NCBI RefSeq assembly: GCF_964020005.1
Contig: NZ_OZ026474.1
Location: forward strand, 620,001-684,000
Direction of reading: 5' to 3'
Length of the DNA stretch: 64,000 nt
DNA from: Spiroplasma endosymbiont of Atherix ibis
GTDB taxonomy: Bacteria; Bacillota_I; Bacilli_A; Mycoplasmatales; Mycoplasmataceae
The notes below the pieces were generated by a model, which worked only from the letters and a program-made list of their open reading frames with translations, was not told where the DNA came from and did no database searches. Positions within the stretch are counted from its first letter, which is position 1, and each line of letters opens with the position of its first letter. Made by a program: the position numbers and the translations under genes. Of this stretch, positions 21,294 to 33,570 are shown piece by piece.

Positions 21294-23363
21294 TTAAACT
21301 AAATTAATTTCTGAAATAACTAATTTTGTGTTATCTTTGTTGTAAGTTAATTTAATATTAAATACATATTCAACTTTTCCATTTGTTACACTATATTGGA
21401 AATTATTTACTGAATTAATTTTTGTTGTTACTTTTAAGTTTTTTAATAAATCATCAACTTCTTTTTCAAATTTCTTTTCTAACTCATCACTAGTTTTTAT
21501 TCAATTTTTAATTATTGTATTTGTTACTCCAATTATTTCTTTGATATTATTTAAAATTTTAAATAATTGTTCTAATACTGATCCTTGTTTGATAGTTCCA
21601 TCACTGTTATATCCAAGAATTTCAAACATTTTATCCAAATTTTTTAAAGCATTTTCAATAGTATTATTTTTACTTAATCTTGCAATTAACTCTACAAAAT
21701 CACTAAAATCAATTTTAGAATTTGTAGTTTTATCAAGAGCACTACTAAATTCATTTACTATATCTTTAATTGATTTTTTATTTAAATAATTTAATAAACC
21801 TGCTTTTGATTGATTAAATTGATTTTTATTACTTGAAGACGCACCTCCAAATAAACCTAATAGATTAATTTCATTAATAGGTTTTAATATTAAATTTTTA
21901 ATTGAAAAGTTTAGAAGTTTATTTGAGTTATTTCATAAATATCCCATTCAATCCATCATAAACTTTTCTCCATCATTATTCTTTTTAATTTTTTCCATAA
22001 AATCTTTAACTGAACTTGGTAACAACTCTGTCTTTTCAGTAGCTGCCATCATTATTAAAGGAAATAATTCTCCTCCATTTTCAGCTTCTAAACCAGAGTT
22101 TATAAATAATCTAATTAATGAATTTACATATATTTTTGCTTTCTCACCTAAAATATCAACTTCCATAATTTCTTGTTTCATTCATTTTTGAGCAACTTTA
22201 GAAACTAATCCCATTAATCCATCATTTACATTATTTTCAAAATCCTGATTTAAAGTAAAATTAGTTGAATTTGTAGCAAATAAAATTCCTATAAAGTTTT
22301 TAAATGAAATTCCTGTTTCATCACTGTTAACCATAAAATTTAATTTTTTAAATAATTGTTTTAAATCAACTGTATTTGATTGAACTTTGCTATTTCTTTT
22401 TGCTTCAATTTGTTCTAAAGTTAAGACACTTGAAGTCATTTCATAATAACTAAATTGTTCTATATAAATTAACAATGTTCTTACAAATCTAATAATTTCA
22501 GCTATTGAATCAATATTTTCAATATAATCAACATTTAATGATTTTTCTCCTGAAATTAAAGCTTGAATATTTGTTGCTAATTTAGTTTTTGCTGCTTCTT
22601 TATTAGAATCAACATCACTTTGACTAACATATGCTAATTTTTGCACATTTTTACCATTTAATGTTTTATCTAAAGCATTTGACAAAACAATCACACTTGA
22701 ATCAAGTGATGTTTGATAAGTCATATTTTTATAAATATCATTGCTAAATGCATTCTCAAGATATTTTAAATTTTCTTGGTTTAATACTTTTCCTAAAATT
22801 TTTAAAATTTCAGGTGAAATAAATCCTGCAATCATTGCTGGATTATTTGAAACTAATGATAATATTCCTTTAAGATCACTTGGATCTGATAAAAAATCTA
22901 AAACAGTTGGTAACATAGTTTTAATTTTTTCTACAATACCTTCACTGCTTTTACTTGGATCAACTACATAACCTTGATAAATGTTATCAGATAATTTTAA
23001 ATCATTTGATAAAAGATTTATATCAAAATATTTTTTAGCTATTGTATCAAATTTAGTATTACTCTTAACTTTTTCTGATTTATCAAAATTAGTTAAACCT
23101 AAAGTAGATAAATATTCATATTTAACTTTATTTTCCATTGTATATTGTGAACTAAAGTGAGATTCTCCATCTGATAAAACTTTTTGATTTATATAGAGTG
23201 TTTTTGAATATTGAGACATCAATTTTGAAATAGTATCTTGTTTGCTATCCTTTTCAAATTCAGGATTTGACTTATTTTCTGTAAAGTTTTTAGCACACGC
23301 AACAACACTAGCTGATGATGCAGTAATTGTAATAACTCCTATTAAACTTAATAATTTTTTCAT
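21294..23363 (-). CDS. MOLPALP-type lipoprotein
   Basis: A 689-residue lipoprotein with signal peptide MKKLLSLIGVITITASSASV and lipobox VVAC (Cys23). The SKLMSQYSKTLYINQKVLSD region after the anchor resembles the mollicute MOLPALP paralogous lipoproteins. The rest is a long, mostly helical Ser/Asn/Lys-rich ectodomain ending in a beta-rich C-terminus (YSVTNGKVEYVFNIKLTYN). I chose the ATG at 23363 over one 48 nt upstream because it gives a proper signal peptide after AGAAGG. It is the third gene of an operon with a membrane protein and a GDSL lipase. A relic of its C-terminus occurs near 25895-25985. The function of the family is unknown. Confidence 0.8.
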
Positions 23364-23385
23364 GTTTTTTTGCCTTCTTTCTTTT

Positions 23386-24347
23386 TTATTTTTGTATTCA
23401 TTTTTTATCAATTTCTTTAAAGATAAATTCTTTTACAAATTCATGACCTACTTTTGTTGGATGAACAAAATCTAGGAAAAATAAATCATCTTCTTTACCT
23501 TCATTACCAGATCTAACTGTTGCTTTAACTTCTAAATTGTTAAAATCTATATCGTTTAAATCTGACATTGATGAATCACATAATTATCTGATTGTAATTT
23601 TTTATTATATTTTGGAATCAGTGTCATGTCTGGAGGTGTTAGAAAAATTATTTTTTTAACACCATTATTTAATAATGTATATAATGCATTTTTAATATTT
23701 TCAAGTGCATCTTGCATTATTTCTTCTCTTTTTTTAGAATCATTTAGATTATCTAAAATAGCAAACATATCATTTCCACCTATTTCTACAAAAAATAAAT
23801 CATCTTGATGAATTACTTGTTGTTCAACAAGTGATTTAGCTTGTTTATAAATTCCAGTATTTCCCATTAATATTGAAGCAATTCCACCTTGTTCATATGC
23901 TGTTGCTCCACCAATAGAGTAATTTTTACCTCAAACTTTTTCATTATTGCGATTAATATCAGATTTATGAACTAAATTTGATGAACCAAACTCTTGAGTT
24001 GAAAAGTTTAATTTACTATTTATTAATGATGCAGTAGTTGGACCGTTACTAAATCAACCTTTATATTCACCTGAAATTTTAAGATTAACTTCTAATTCAT
24101 CTTTAGCTATTGTAACTAATCCACCTTGATCGCTTAATGAATCACCAAGTGTAAAAAAGTTAGAAAAACCAATGTGATTGCTTTTATCATCACTTGTATC
24201 TTTTGCATTTCTTTTATCAAATTGTGTTCCAATATTTTTATCAAACTTAAAGTTGATCTCATCAGATTGTGGAATACAAGATAAAACAGCAGATGAAGTT
24301 GTTGTTAGAAAACTAAGTGAAGCAATTAGAGATAATAGTTTTTTCAT
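23386..24347 (-). pseudogene. GDSL/SGNH-family lipase lipoprotein, frameshifted
   Basis: A secreted, lipid-anchored hydrolase: lipobox AVLSC near residue 24, block I FFTLGDSLSDQGGL with the nucleophile Ser, FSNGPT, block III VEIGGNDMF, and block V DFVHPTKVGHEF with the Asp/His pair. Block V is in a different frame from the rest. The first frame ends at TAA 23556-23558, and one missing T near 23583 (GATAATTATG) separates QSDN from LCDSSMSDLND. All catalytic blocks are present, so the break is recent, an assembly error or a phase state. The start overlaps the upstream stop (TAATG), and MOLPALP follows 22 nt later. Confidence 0.8.
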
Positions 24348-25282
24348 TATTGATTATTTCCTTTCTTTCAATTTATAATTCATAAAGTTAAAAATGTTAA
24401 AAATGTTGGAAGTATAACTATTAGAAAAATAAATAACAATATTACACCTGCTCTAAAAGTTTCTAAAGTATTTGTAAAAAAAGGATAAGATAATTCTTCA
24501 TGATTAACACTTTTTTTAGTCATATTTGATTCATTTAATTCTTTATTTTTAAAAATACTGTGACCTAAAATGTTAAAACCAAACTTAATATTTTCAATTT
24601 GCTTATTTAAAAACCAAATTTTATTATTAATAATCATAGTTCCCAAAGACTTTTCTATACTTATCCCTTCTAAATCTGGACCTTTAGATTTAATTCAAGA
24701 ATCATAAACTTTTTGATCAATAATTGTTTGATCTCTTTTTACTTGTTTATAAAAACTTGAAGAAAAAGCTTCTTTTAATCCTCCACTTTGAAACATTCAT
24801 TGAATGCCACTGTGCACATAAGCATAACTTAAAAATTCTGTTGCTACTGCTTTGTCAAATTCTATTAAGTCTAAACCTAGATCATAAAGATCTACATCTT
24901 TTTTATTCTTAATATCTTCACTTCATCTTTTTTCAAATCATTTTTCTGAAAATTTAATGTATTTTTTTTTTTTTTTTACAAATAGTTCTTTATCTTCATA
25001 ACTATTTAATGTTGAAAGTGCATCATTTATATATGCACTTTTAATAGCAGAATTCATAACTTGCTCATAAACAACATCTTGACCATCTATTACATACATA
25101 CCTTTTGGCATAATTTGTTTAATTTGTTTTTCAATACTATTTATAAATTTTTGTGATTCTAATCCAATTCCTGGAGTTACCATTAAAAAACTTAACAGAA
25201 ATAGAAATGAAGCTATTATTGAAGATATAATTATTTTCAATTTTAGTTTTTGTTCAAAAAAATTTTTAAATTTTAATTTCAT
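24347..25282 (-). CDS. Membrane protein with an A16 tract in its reading frame
   Basis: A 311-residue protein with one N-terminal helix (about residues 15-37) and one C-terminal helix (AGVILLFIFLIVILPTFLTF). Between them is an external domain of ~230 residues, with no family I recognise. The ATG at 25282 follows AAAAGG at a proper distance; an ATG 9 nt upstream is too close to it. Sixteen consecutive A's (complement of 24962-24977) encode Val-Lys5. Slippage by one would truncate the protein, so it is a candidate contingency gene. Its stop overlaps the GDSL lipase start (TAATG), so ribosomal coupling would pass any frameshift effect on to the lipase. Confidence 0.75.
24962..24977. repeat. Coding A16/T16 homopolymer
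   Basis: T16 on the plus strand lies inside the membrane-protein gene. The length is the same as in the lipoprotein promoter tracts. It is in frame in this assembly. Confidence 0.85.
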
Positions 25283-25983
25283 TTTTTTCATCCTTTTGTT
25301 AAATATTTATTACAATTTTATTTGGAATCTAACACTTAAAATATTAGATTCGATAAAGGATAGTTACATAAAATGTAACTAATTTTTTCACTCAATAATC
25401 TCTAAAAAATATTTTTAATTTTATTTTAAATATTATTTAAGCTTAAATAAATTATATTATTTTATCTTTTTTATATCAATAAAATTAATAGCATACAAAA
25501 ACTTGACTTTTTATTTTTTTATAAAGTCTAAAAAAAAATTTTCAAAAAGATGCCTATTTTAATAGCTTTTTAAAAATATAATTTATTAGTTAATTATTAA
25601 AGAAAAATGAAAAAATATAGAAAAAAAAGAAAAATAAAAGAATATTAAAGTTACTTTAAAAAAGCCCCTATTAATAAGGTTTTTTATTGGGAATTTATTA
25701 AAATATAAAGAATTTTTAAAATATAAAAAAATTTTTATATTTTAAGTAAATATAAAAAGTTTTTATCTTATTAAAATAAAATATTTTCAAATTCTTCTTT
25801 AATTCAATTTTAATTAAAATCTATTCTAAATTTAATTATTGCTAATATTTTTTATTTTTATAATCTTTTATATAATTTTGTTCTTCTAATTTTGAAATTT
25901 TTAGACTAAGCTAATTTCTGAAATAACTAATTTTGTTTTATCTTTACTATAACTTAATTTAATATTAAACACATATATTACTT
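25283..25983. other. Gene-free region with hairpins and MOLPALP relic
   Basis: Two hairpins lie at about 25326-25350 (AATCTAA / TTAGATT) and 25361-25381 (TAGTTACAT / ATGTAACTA). A terminator-like stem follows at about 25660-25687. From about 25895 to 25983 the sequence is a diverged copy of the MOLPALP 3' end at 21297 onward (ctgaaataactaattttg). No open gene is visible. Confidence 0.6.
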
Positions 25984-27774
25984 TTAAAACAAAAATACTT
26001 CATCTTTTATTATATTAAAATAAATATTCATTTTTACGATTCCAAACAAATCAAATTGTAAATAATTAAGTTTTTCAAAAAAATTTTCTTTACTTTGATT
26101 AGAAAAAGCTTCATCTACTTGAACAAAAAAGTTGTTATTACTACTGTTATTTTCGAATAATAGACCTTTTTGTTGCTCATTATTATTTTCATTATAATTT
26201 ATTAAATATTTAATATTTGAATTTACAAAAATATTTTTTGTCATATTTAATAAACTTAATTTTTTCTCCAACTCTATAAAATAAAATATATTGAATTTTT
26301 GTAAACATTCATTTATTTCTTTAAATTTAAAATAAGAATTGATTCTAAATTCATCTCAAACATCGTTTTTATTTTTATAATTTATATTAAATAAAAATTT
26401 ATTATTATTAATTATTCTAGGACCTCAAAGTTCTTTATAAACACCAAATAATTTCAATGATAAATCTATAAAACTCTCACTAATCTCATCATTTTCACCA
26501 TTCATTGAATAAGAAATCGCCAACTTAAAATCAGGCAACTTATGCTGATAAGAACTATTTCCTTCTCCAATTGCAATAACAGGAGCAACAAAATCAGCAT
26601 ATCCCATAGCCACTGCTAAATCATAATAACTATCAGTTACCTTATACTTTTCAACCTCCACAGAACTTAAAAATTTATTTAAAAACTCATCTTGAGCAAC
26701 TTTATATTTCACTCTATTTTTCTGCAAAGTTCTTGAATTAAATACTTCTGACTTTAAAGTTTCTTTTATTACCTGTTCATCTCCTAAAAGAATTTTTGAA
26801 ATTTCTTCTCGATTTTTATTTTGTTGAAAACTTATAGCATTTTCTTTATCAAAATTATTCATAATCAAATACTCTTTATTGTCTAATAAAAAATCATTTG
26901 ATCTATATATACTTCTTTTACTATAACTAATATCTAATTTTGGAAAAGCAAGTTTAAAATACTTATCTTTAAGTAACTTCAATAAAGCTTGATGAAAATC
27001 TTCACTATCATTATAATACTTTTTCAACTCAGCATTTGAATTTACATAATACTCATAATCTTGTTTTTCTCCTTTAATATCACTTCACTTCAAATTCACA
27101 TACTTTTGTGTTTCTTGTGAAATAAACATATCCTTTGCAATATTTTTATACATTTCCTCTCCTACTTTTTTAAACGACTCACTTTCTGTTGAAGTATACT
27201 TCAATACTCCTGATTGCTTAAACTTCTCAATATCATTAAGTCCTTTATAATTAGTCACAATATTATAATCCACTACCACATTACCTATATAACTTCCCTT
27301 AACCACTTCTCCTGAATTTATTTCAAAATTATCATTAAAAACCAACTCAACATGTTCAAAAACCGAATCCTCCTCATCTAAAATAATTTTATATTCATTA
27401 ACTTTTTTTAATTCATTTAATTTCTGTTTTAACAACTTAGTTTGAAATAATTTCTCAACATCACTAGTCAACTCTTTTTTGTGTTCAACTGTTAATTTAT
27501 TCTCTGATTTTGAGAATTTTTTAATATTTTCTTTATTCAAAAATTTATAATCATTCTTTACATCTTCTACACTAATCAAATTACTTACAACCTCTTTTTC
27601 ATAATGCTCTGTTCATATTTTTGTCACATCCTGTTCAAAATTTCGAAAAACCTGAGTAATATCTTTTTTAGATTATTCTGGTTTATTGTCAGATTTTGCA
27701 ACACACGCAACAACACTAACAGTTGACGATGTAACAACCCCTAATGTTGCCAATACACTTAATAACTTTTTCAT
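25984..27774 (-). pseudogene. L-family lipoprotein L2, nonsense codon after the signal peptide
   Basis: A 597-codon frame, open under code 4 except for one TAA at 27673-27675 (codon 34). The signal peptide MKKLLSVLATLGVV... ends in lipobox SVVAC near residue 24. The ectodomain is mixed helix/strand, with landmarks ISVEDVKNDYKFLNKENIKK, KLLKQKLNELKKVNEYKIIL, YIGNVVVDYNIVTNYKGL, LKKYYNDSEDFHQ, LPDFKLAISYSMNGE and a C-terminal FDLFGIVKMNIYF. I do not recognise the family outside this window, but L3, L4, L5 and L6 are paralogues. In L3 the stop codon is GAA, so one substitution silences this copy. The promoter has the A16 spacer and IS-A copy 2 starts 23 bp behind the -35. Confidence 0.8.
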
Positions 27775-27835
27775 ATTTTCCTCCTTTTTTTAAAACTTTT
27801 ATAAAACAAACAAATAATTCAAGTTGATATATATG

Positions 27836-27861
27836 ATTGTAAAAAAAAAAAAAAAAGTCAA
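27836..27861 (-). promoter_or_regulatory. A16-spacer promoter of L2
   Basis: Minus strand TTGACT (27856-27861), a 14-bp pure T spacer, then TACAAT (27836-27841). The homopolymer totals 16 nt (27841-27856). The spacer is shorter than the usual 17. Confidence 0.7.
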
Positions 27862-27940
27862 TACTTTTGACAAAGATTATAGACGAAGGTTCCCCCATTT
27901 TAGGAGACACTTTTATATAATAATAGAAAGTAAAAAATAT

Positions 27941-28270
27941 ATGGCTAAAAAAGGACAAAAGTTTAGAAAATGAACTCAAGAAGAAAAAGAAAAAATTATT
28001 GAATTAAGTTTGAATTGCTATTCTCTAAAAGAAATAGAATTAAAATTTAACTCAACTACTGGATCAATTGGAACAATAATTAACAAATATAAAAATGCAA
28101 AGATAAGTGAAGCAAAACCTCGCTTGCCTTATAAAATAGATTACAGCATATCTCAAAAGGCAAATGATTTGTTTATAGGAGTTCTATTCGACTATAATAA
28201 AGAATTAATTAAGGAGAATAATATTTTAAAAAAGCAATGAGCCTCCAAGGGCGAAACCAAAAAGAAATAA
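27941..28270 (+). CDS. IS-A OrfA (copy 2)
   Basis: A 109-residue helix-turn-helix OrfA, the same as copy 1 apart from single substitutions (for example KEIELKF instead of KEIALKF). TTA AAA AAG just before the orfB start is the A6G slippery site typical of IS3 elements. It overlaps OrfB by 34 nt. Confidence 0.82.
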
Positions 28271-29019
28271 TTCAGGAATTATTAATAAATACGAAATATA
28301 ATCGAACAATAATTTGCAAAATTTTAAATATTAATAGAACATCAACATATAAAGAAAATAAAACTTTAATGAATTTCCTCAATGATACAAGAATTATGAA
28401 TTTAGTGATTTCAGAAATTGAAAAAAATAATTTTCTTAGTGCTTATAGTGCTAAAAGATGATCTTTATATTTTAAATTGAATTATATTGACCCTTTTAGG
28501 ATAAATCACAAAAAATTAGAACGTATATTTAAAAAATTTAATCATATTGCATATTATATTAAGAAACAAACTAAACATGAAATTAAAAAATATAAAGAAA
28601 CTATTAGAAAAAATTATCTTAAAGAAGCAAAAGAAATGGGATTTGAAAACATTTGAACTAGTGACATAACTCAATTTTCAGTTAAAACAAAAAAAGGTTA
28701 TATTTGCACAGTTCAAGATAATTTAACTGGAGAAATAATAGGAAAATCTAAAAGAATAGATAATCAAAAAACAAATTTTGTGCTTGAAGCTGTAAAAATG
28801 GCATATAAAAATAAAAAATATTTAGGTCCAATATTATTACATTCAGATAATGGAAATCAATATACTTCTGAAAACTACATAAATTTATGTAATGATTTGC
28901 AAATCATTAGAAGTTATTCAAAACCAGGAACACCTCATCATAATGGCAAGCATGAAAGTTTTCATAGTCGTTTAAAAGATGAAACTATAAGAACATGTCA
29001 TATTGAAAACATCAATTAA
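28237..29019 (+). CDS. IS-A OrfB transposase, C-terminally shortened (copy 2)
   Basis: A DDE integrase-fold transposase. The first Asp is in TSDITQFSV, the second in LLHSDNGNQYTS and the Glu in HNGKHESFHSRL. CAA has become TAA at 29017-29019, removing the last ~23 residues (CLKIAWAWLDFYNNDRIRIN in other copies). All three catalytic residues remain, so residual activity is possible. It is expressed as an OrfAB fusion by -1 frameshifting, as is usual in the family. Confidence 0.82.
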
Positions 29020-29192
29020 TGCTTAAAAATAGCATGAGCATGATTAGATTTTTATAATAATGATAAAATCAGAATAAATAAAAAATGATAAAAAAAAAAA
29101 AAAAACGTTCCCTCTATAGGAGGAACCTTCGACTGAGTTGAAAAAAGTAGGCATTAAAATTTATGTAAAATATTTAAAAGGAAGAAAAAAAT

Positions 29193-29477
29193 ATGGCAAA
29201 ACTTGGTCAAAAATTTAGTAAATATAGTGAAGAATTTAAAGTAAATGTAATACTTTATGCAAATGAAAACGGTGTAACAAAAGCTTATAAAAAATATAAA
29301 GTGCCAATGGGAACAATTGGAACCTGACAATCAATCTATATAACAGATAATAATTTATGCATTAATACAAAATCTAAAGAAGATAAATCAGAATTAGAAA
29401 ATTTGAAGGAGAAATATGAATCCTTAAAAAAGTCTTTAACCTCATGAGAAACTACATGTCTAAAGAGGAAAAAATAA
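29193..29477 (+). CDS. IS-B OrfA
   Basis: A 94-residue HTH protein (FSKYSEEFKVNVILYANENG then YKVPMGTIGTW) with a C-terminal heptad region (SELENLKEKYESLKK). The ATG follows AAAAGGAAG. TTA AAA AAG at 29424-29432 is a canonical A AAA AAG shift site placed before the orfB start. Confidence 0.85.
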
Positions 29478-30346
29478 ATTTTATTAAATCAAGAGATTAT
29501 AAAACAACAATTAAGGAACTACTCGAGTTACTAAATTTAAAAAAATCCTATTGAGATAAATATAAAAATCATTGTTTCATAGATAAAAAAAATAAATTTG
29601 ATTATATAAAATACGATATTTTAAAAGTATTTAATGATAATAGAAAGCAATTTGGATATAGGCAAGTTTCAAAAGAACTATCTCATAAATATTCAACATA
29701 TATAATTCGAAAAGTAATGCGAGAAAATAAAATTATAGCTAGATTTGCTAAAAATCAATTAAAAAAAGCAAATAAAAGAAAACTACAAAATTCAAATGTA
29801 GAATATCCAGATCTTGTTCAAAGAAAATATAGTGCTGTCAAAGAAAAATACAAAATTTTATATACAGATATTACTTATTTAATTTGAAAAGGAAAGAAAG
29901 CTTATAAATCAACAATAATCGATGGATTCACAAAAGAAGTTATTTCATCAGATATTTCTTATAAAATGTCTGCAAAATTTGTAATTGCTACTTTAAAAAG
30001 AGCAATTAATGTTATTAAAAAAATAAAAGATCCGAGTGGAATAATTATTCACTCAGATCACGGAGTTCAATACACAAGCAAAACGTGAAAAACTGTTTGT
30101 GATTCGAACAATTTAATTATATCAATGGGAGCGAAAAAAACATGTGCAGATAACATTGTTATTGAAAGTTATCACTCTTTACTTAAAAAAGGAACAATTC
30201 ATAATAACAAATATGAATCACTTGAACATTATATAACTGATGTTATTGAATGAGATAAATGATATAACTCAAAAAAATCTCAAAATAGTTTTTTAAATAT
30301 AGAATGAAAAAATAAAGATGTCTTTTATGGCACAATAACTATATAA
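29444..30346 (+). CDS. IS-B OrfB transposase
   Basis: 300 residues, open under code 4. The HTH_21-like N-terminus (IKELLELLNLKKSYWDKYK) and FGYRQVSKEL precede the integrase core. The core has LYTDITYLIW (Asp 1), IIIHSDHGVQYTS (Asp 2) and DNIVIESYHSLLKKG (Glu, 35 residues later). The frame is -1 relative to OrfA, so the active product is presumably an OrfAB fusion. All catalytic residues are present. Confidence 0.88.
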
Positions 30347-30388
30347 ATAAAAAAAATAGGCATAAATATGCCTACTCACTTCAACTCA

Positions 30389-30775
30389 CTTTATTAAAGG
30401 AAATTCGCCAGATATTAGCTTATGAAACTTTTTTTCTAGTCTAAAAACAAAAGCTATTTACATTAAACATAAAAGTAAATAAAAAAGAAATGAATTAATT
30501 TAATCTGTTGTTGATTATATAATTTTTTATAATGTAATGAGAACAGTTTTAAAGTTTAATGGATTAACATCTTATTGAATTTTTAAATAAAAACACAAAA
30601 CAAAATTGTTCAGTGTAAAATATATTAAATTTATGTCTACTTTTATTGATAAGTTTACTATAGAAGTACTCTTATTTTTTTATTCTCATCAAACTAAAAA
30701 TAATGAAGTTTTTTATGAAAAAATACCTATGCAAATAAAAAAAATAGACGTAAATACGCCTACTCACTTTATATT
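30389..30775. other. Gene-free region with a degraded IS-B-like end
   Basis: No gene. From about 30650, remnants such as KNNEVFYEK resemble the C-terminus of IS-B OrfB (KNKDVFYG). 30725-30770 resembles the IS-B right end (aataaaaaaaatag...cctactcacttta). It is an older, more diverged copy than the neighbouring intact element. Confidence 0.6.
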
Positions 30776-31693
30776 TTAATTTTTTAATGCTTTTTGAATA
30801 GATTCAATATTTATAGGTAATCTTACAATATTTTTTAAAGGTAATTTATTTTTTACTAAATATAAGAATAAGAAATTAATTTGTTGATAAGTATTAAAAG
30901 CAACAATAATTGAGTTTTCAAATTCATCAAACTTAAATACTTTTATATTTTTTTCTTTTAAAAATACTTTAAAAGTTTCTAAATCAAAAGTATTTTTAAT
31001 ATAAACTTTATATTTTTCATAAATATTTAAATCAGATTTTTTACCATTAAAAACACATTCACCATTATCTATAATTATTAGATCATCAACAATATCAATA
31101 ATTTCATCAATATTGTGAACTATAATTATAATAGTTTTATTTTGTTTTTTACATTCAATTAAAAGTGTTTTAATTTTATTTCTTCACAAAGAATCAAGAT
31201 TAGCTCCTGGTTCATCTAAAATTAGAATTTCAGGTTCCTTTATAAAACACAAAATTAAATTAACTCTATTTTTCATTCCTCATGAAAAAGACTTAATTTT
31301 TTTATCTTTTGATTCTCAAAGATCAAAGTATTTTAATCAATGTTCTATTCTTTGAACTGAATCTTTTCTACTTATTCCCATAGTAATACAAATATCAAAT
31401 AAAAATTTATAACAACTTATTTCATACAAAGAAAAATCCATTTGTGTATAATAACCTATTTTTTTGTTAATAGTATAATAATTTCCTTTTTTACGACTAA
31501 CATTATCAATTGAAATTTCTCCTCTAAATTTTTTAATAATTCCCAAAATAGAATTTAAAATAACAGATTTTCCACTCCCAGATGGTCCTAAAATAGCTGT
31601 AATTTTAGATTTCTCTATAGAACAACTTAATGGTCCTATTTTTTTTGATTTAAATTTTTTAACAAAATTTTTAAATGTAACTAAATCATTCAT
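30776..31693 (-). CDS. ABC transporter ATP-binding protein
   Basis: A 305-residue ATPase with Walker A LGPSGSGKS, a weak signature FSWGMKNR in place of LSGGQ, Walker B EILILDEPGANLDS and a switch IIVHN. It has a C-terminal extension of ~90 residues. The ATG at 31693 follows AGAGGTG, and the gene begins 15 nt after the permease gene, so the two form one operon. The layout matches ABC-2 or antimicrobial-type exporters. The non-consensus signature is unusual and may reflect specialisation. Confidence 0.85.
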
Positions 31694-31708
31694 ACTTTCA
31701 CCTCTACT

Positions 31709-33478
31709 CTAACCACTTAGATCCATTCTTTTAAATTTTATACAAGCAATAAAATTATTTAAAAAACCTAAAACTATTTGTGCTATTGCATAATAATATG
31801 GAGGAATAAAATTATTATATGTATCGCCTATAATTTTATTATATGAGTCTAATTTAAATTTATAACTTGGTTTTGCAAGAAATAAATTATCTTGTTTATT
31901 AAAAGATATTTTATTTCTTGCATCTGGTTCAAATCATATGTCTTCATAACTTTCTCCACCAAAGTATCTATAATTTTGTAAAACATTTGATGTAAAGTTT
32001 AAGTTTAATAAATAATTATAAATATCTCTAGATTTTTCATACTCATTTCATTCATCACCTGAAACAATTTTAGAATCGTTAAGTATTGTTAAATTATCTG
32101 TATACATTAAAAAATAATTTTCTAATAAATGCATTGATAACATAGTTTTAAAGAAAAGTTTATTTTCTATTAAATCTTTTGAACTTTCTATTTCTAAACC
32201 TAATTTATGATCTGCAGGTGAATAATAATATTGATAAATATCTACTAAATTTTTTGGTTCAAATAAAAATTTTTCATTAGTAATTTCATTTTCAATTCAG
32301 TTTACATTTTTATCATCTTTATCATCAAATAAAATAAAATCACTAAAAAAACTATTTGTAAAGAATTTAAAATCTGTTTTATATTGAAAAATATAATTTG
32401 TATATTCTATAAATTGAGTTAATACTTTTTTAAGGTTAGGTTCTTGTGTATTATTTATTTTTTCTTGAATTTCTTCAATTGATAAAAACTTATATTTTAA
32501 ATTAAATTTAAAAGTTACTTTTTTATTAATTCAAAGTGCTAGATCTTCAAAATTTTTATTTATTGAAATTATTTCTGTTGGATGATCTAAATAAATTGTA
32601 GATGGTTGTTCTTCAATTACACCAATTGTTCTTCAAAATTCAATTCTTTTTTGAATACTTTCTGAAAGTTCAAAACTTGTTGAAGCTCTTGTATCAGTTA
32701 CATATTTATTTTCAATAAAATTTTTAAAAATCTCTAAACTTAAATCTGGAAATCTTATTTGTCCATTTAAAACTTGTTTTTTCAAATCATATGAGTCATA
32801 AATCATATTTACTTTTTTGGTTAAAGTTGATGAAGATGCGTCACTATAATAATTTAGTTTTAATGTTTTATGATCTTCTCATTGCTTTAAAAATAAATAA
32901 GGTAAATTACTAATAAAAGTAATTGACATAATTAAAGTAGCCATAATTGTTGAAACTTGAATATTTGAAAATAATGTTATCATTGAGAAAAAACCAATAA
33001 AACACAAACAACTTGCAAAAGAATAAACAAAGAAAGTTGAACTTATTCTAAACATAAATCAAGAAAATTTTAAATAAGATAAGTAATTAATAGAATTTAA
33101 AAGTATAAATGGAATTAAACATATTATAAAAGTTAATAAAATAAATGTAAAATAATTATATAAAAATAATTTCTTTCTAGATATTTGTTGAACAACTTGA
33201 ATATTTAAAGTTTTATCATTTACTTTTGAAATATAAAAAAATTGAACAAGTCTTAAACAGATAAGAAATAAATTTACAAATACTCCAATTAATAAATAAT
33301 AATCATAAAATTTCAAAAAGAAAGCATTATTTTTTTCAAAAGCTGAAAAAATACTAATAAAAATTGTAAAAATTAAGAAAATTAAATTTAAAACTATAAA
33401 AGATTTTTCTTTAAATACCATCCTAAAATTAAATTTAATAATTCATGTTAAAGGAATTTTTTTCTTTAATTCTTTCAT
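31709..33478 (-). CDS. ABC-2 type permease with a large extracellular domain
   Basis: 589 residues, no stop under code 4. About five hydrophobic segments lie in the first ~200 residues (for example SFIVLNLIFLIFTIFISIFS and FTFILLTFIICLIPFILL). Next comes a hydrophilic region of ~340 residues (from the LKQWEDHKTLK stretch on), then a final C-terminal helix (YYYAIAQIVLGFLNNFIACI). The start has AGAAGGTG. It is paired with the ATPase downstream; the substrate is unknown. Confidence 0.78.
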
Positions 33479-33570
33479 ATTAATAGACACCTTCTGTTCT
33501 TCAAGACTAAAAACACTAAAATTATTTTACTAGATTATGGAACTTATTAAAATAATTTAAAACAAATATA

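Larger units (their letters stand above)
27885..29130 (+). mobile_element. IS-A copy 2 (IS3 family)
   Basis: The ends are fixed by a 3-bp target duplication GAC (27882-27884 and 29131-29133). The length is 1246 bp, with inverted repeats GAAGGTTCCC... It is inserted directly against the left end of IS-B. It is the best-preserved IS-A copy. Confidence 0.92.
29134..30388 (+). mobile_element. IS-B (IS3 family, IS150-like), apparently intact
   Basis: 1255 bp with ends TGAGTTGAA...AGTAGGCAT and their imperfect complement at the right. No target duplication is seen (left GAC, right CTT). Both reading frames are complete, so this is the only apparently functional IS in the window. Confidence 0.88.
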
